This document shows positions 61,752 to 64,000 of a stretch of DNA of 64,000 nt, piece by piece. The stretch comes from Marisa cornuarietis (lineage: Eukaryota > Mollusca > Gastropoda > Architaenioglossa > Ampullariidae). A program made the position numbers and the translations under genes. How positions within the stretch are numbered: position 1 is the stretch's first letter; each line of letters opens with the position of its first letter. Location: assembly GCA_004794655.1 (NCBI GenBank), contig SMMW01000622.1, forward strand, positions 5,579,501-5,643,500, read 5' to 3'. A model generated the notes under the pieces. The model did no database searches, was not told the origin of the DNA, and was given only the letters and a program-made list of their open reading frames with translations.

Positions 61752-62118
61752 TTGTCATCATCATCATCAATCCTCTGTGCCATCTGGCACATGAGGCGAT
61801 CACAAGGGACCTCCATATGGTTCTGTCTGCTGCTGTTCCGGGGGTTGTCTCGAGTGATAGGCCTCTGTCCTTGAGGTCCTTTTCGATGGATCGCCTTCAT
61901 GTCCTTTTGGGCCTCCCTCTTCTCCTGTTTCCATGCGGTGGCAATCGCAGGGCTGTTCTGGGGATTGAGTGTGTAGGTATGCGACACACGTGTCCTAACA
62001 ATCGCCAGCGCCGCATTAGGATCGCTTCTGCCAAGGTGCACATCCCCACCCTCTCGCGCAGCTCTTCGTTTGAGATGATCTTTTGTATGCGCCGCAAACA
62101 TTTGGTTTGGAATTTTCT
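61752..62118 (-). mobile_element. Non-LTR reverse transcriptase 3' end, with one in-frame stop
   Basis: Minus-strand translation gives KFQTKCLRRIQKI, ILMRRWRLLGHVCRIP and RGRPKRT, then a TGA, then RRSIEKDLKDRGLSLE and DRTIWRSLVIASCA: the C-terminus of an endonuclease/reverse transcriptase protein common in molluscs. The stop replaces the Trp of the usual TWRR. The 3' end is a (GAT)n tail at about 61755-61770. Confidence 0.8.
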
Positions 62119-62149
62119 ATTTACTTACTGATAATTAGTGAGCATTATT

Positions 62150-62989
62150 CTGGATAAAGATACGACTGATGATGATGTGTTTGTGACTGTCACACGATGT
62201 TACTTGTAGACCAGACGGTGTAGAAACCGTCGATGTTGCATATCTGGTGCTTGATCTACCAGCAGTCGTAGTTGGTTTTAACATCTCGTGCTTTTGTATA
62301 GTAAGCACTGCTGTAGGAATAAGAGTTCTTCGGTTTACTGAAAGTCCAAGACTTGCTTGTACTGTATAAGTGACTAGATCACAATCGATTTTGAACTGTT
62401 TTGAGCAAATTCTTGAGTGCGATGTCGGGACGAAGTTCGCACTGGACGTTTGAACAAAACAGAGACCTGTATATACACATCTCTGAACAATGTTAATCCA
62501 CTGGCGTTTGCTGCCATTATCTTTAGGATTTCCTTCATGAGTACAAACTCCATCTGAGTGTCGAAGAGAACATTCAGCAACAGCACAATGTGTCCTGGTT
62601 TTCTTTTACCGAGGATTGCATCTTTTTTCTTCGATTTTAGCTAGTGCAGACGGCGCTATTTTTAGAAATACGTTCGTTTCCTCACTTCCTGTTTTCTCGA
62701 CAAATCCATGTGTGCTTAAGAGTAAAATAGTAATATAAAATCTTTCATGCCTCTTTGGCACATGTTTTTGTGATACTTTGTGCATTATTTCCATCAATTT
62801 TCGCTGAGCGCTCCCGTTGTCCTTTACGTCTTCAAAGATAACACCTGGGGAAGTCAGCAACTGCGACGCTTTCGTACGCAACTGTACCGGAAATGCCGCT
62901 GTCTCCGGCACCCACCTGCTCTCTCCATTTTCTTTCCGTCCGCTCGTTTCCCTGGACTTCATCGTCCTGCAGTTTTTCCCTGTCTCCAT
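62150..62989 (-). CDS. Hypothetical ORF followed in frame by a THAP-like domain ORF
   Basis: An ATG at 62989 opens a 127-codon frame (METGKNCRTMKSRE...) that ends in TAA at 62609-62611. The same frame then stays open about 150 more codons and reads HCAVAECSLRHSDGV, RQWINIVQR, HSRICSKQF and RRTLIPTAVLTIQ. This follows the THAP zinc-finger plan (C-x4-C, Trp, C-x2-H-F, AVPT), but the last ligand is Gln instead of His. The TAA sits inside CG|GTAAAAG, which could be a splice donor. It may be a gene with an unrecognised intron, or a decaying transposon-derived THAP gene. The first 127 residues have no recognised domain. Confidence 0.45.
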
Positions 62990-63637
62990 AACTGAGCGAC
63001 TTACGAAGGGAGACCCAGCCCAGAGCGGCTATTAATCTTTATGACGGTACCCAGGGTTAGCTTCGCGGCAGGTTGATGATTGCAGGGATGGGTTTACGCC
63101 GACATTTTGCATACTAGTTTGTCTCTCCCTGCTGTCCGTGCAGGGTGGTCTCGAGCCCCAGCGATCTCATCGTTCTCCCACGTGTCTTTTTTGTTGCCGA
63201 AGAAAGAGAAATTTAGGTTCTCATTTACCTTTTTCTTTATTTTCTTCGGCATTGCCCTTCTTTCGTGTGCACATTTCGGGAAAATGTTCCATTTACCTCG
63301 AGACTGCAGTAAAGACTAACTCTTAACAGTTCATTATAGACTGTGTCATGTATTTTTGCTGTGTAGAGCTTTTTATTGGTATTTCTTTGAGACTGGTTGT
63401 TGAGGAATAATTAAGTCTGCACAAAAACTAAAGAATGACATAGCTGGCTGTTTTCATTATATGTACACGCGCATGCTCACGTGAAAGCTTATTTCAAAAA
63501 CATACACAAACAAGGATATTAACATTATTACACGTTGAAGCTGTTGTCTAAGTGATCCCCTTAGATGGCCGAAAAAATATTTTGTAGAAAGGGGTTTTAA
63601 CAATGTTTAGTAAGTATGCCTTAGCTGTTCTAAACCA

Positions 63638-64000
63638 TTCTTCTTCTTCTTCTTCTTATTCCTTTTCGCCCCCAGTGGAGCATAGGGCTGCAACTACACC
63701 ACGCCAGCGAACCCGGTTCTGGGCCTCCCTCCCCAGTTGGGTCCATGTCATTCCAGCTGCCTCCGCCTCGCCGTGGACCGATCTTCTCCACGTCTGTCTG
63801 GGTCTCCCAACCCTGCGTCTCCTCTGTGGGTTCCAGTCCAGAGCTTGTCGTGTTAGATTTTCGGCCGGCTTTCGCAGGGTGTGGCCGATCCAGCCCCACT
63901 TTCGCTTCTTGATGTCTTGGCTGGCAGGTTTCTGGTTGTCTCTCTCCCACAGGTATGCATTGGAGATTCTCTCGGGCCATCTGATGTTGAAAATGTGCCG
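63638..64000 (-). mobile_element. RTE-like non-LTR 3' end with (GAA)n tail
   Basis: From the right edge the minus strand reads RHIFNIRWPERISNAYLWER, KKRKWGWIGHTLRKP, ALDWNPQRRRRVGRPRQTW and WTQLGREAQNRVRW, then stops at 63656-63658, followed by about six GAA units. This is the C-terminus of RTE-like endonuclease/reverse transcriptases. The frame is open throughout, so the copy is younger than the one at 61752-62118. It continues outside the window. Confidence 0.9.

Noticed and set aside
62606..63326. Plus-strand frames around 62780-63326 as genes
   Set aside because: They are antisense to the minus-strand THAP-containing frame or lack any domain signal.

Overview
This window is eukaryotic nuclear DNA from an animal, most likely a mollusc or another lophotrochozoan. 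The evidence is AT-rich intergenic sequence, intron-rich genes with GT-AG (and one GC-AG) junctions, TTAGGG-type repeats, and a dense mix of non-LTR, hAT, mariner, pogo-like and MITE fragments. There are no bacterial operons, CRISPR arrays or prokaryotic regulatory signals. No species can be fixed from sequence alone.

Layout. Minus strand, 604-6914: the first eight coding exons (522 codons) of an axonemal outer-arm (beta-type, DNAH9/11/17-like) dynein heavy chain; the rest lies beyond the left edge. 6915-10251: upstream DNA with a CRE-type site, a large palindrome (8590-9157) and a GATA microsatellite. Minus, 10252-12100: an intact 289-residue MPPED1/2-type metallophosphoesterase homologue in which two metal ligands are replaced. 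Minus, 16383-18733 and 22784-24980: two tandem paralogous two-exon genes encoding BTB-BACK proteins with a C-terminal membrane segment. Plus, about 27224-28343: a frameshifted member of an uncharacterised invertebrate family, followed by a perfect 35-bp inverted repeat.

Plus, 30842-36453: PPAN (Peter Pan/SSF1, Brix domain, 60S ribosome assembly), reconstructed in ten exons, with E-boxes upstream. 37885-38970: a decayed mariner with both ends. Minus, 45143-60579: the complete KPNB1 (importin beta-1) coding region in 23 exons, 876 residues. PPAN and KPNB1 converge tail to tail. KPNB1 introns carry two hAT transposons, one inserted in the other, a MITE copy and an L2/CR1-like 3' end. 61.7-64 kb: two non-LTR reverse transcriptase 3' ends and a THAP-like reading frame.

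The genes do not form one functional system. PPAN and KPNB1 are housekeeping genes for ribosome assembly and nuclear import, and the dynein is a ciliary motor. The least familiar biology is the membrane-anchored BTB-BACK pair, the apparent MPPED pseudoenzyme with a Cys/His insert, the recurrent 265-bp MITE family, and the large palindrome. Exon junctions were worked out by hand from reading frame, splice signals and recalled family conservation; they have not been checked against transcripts.
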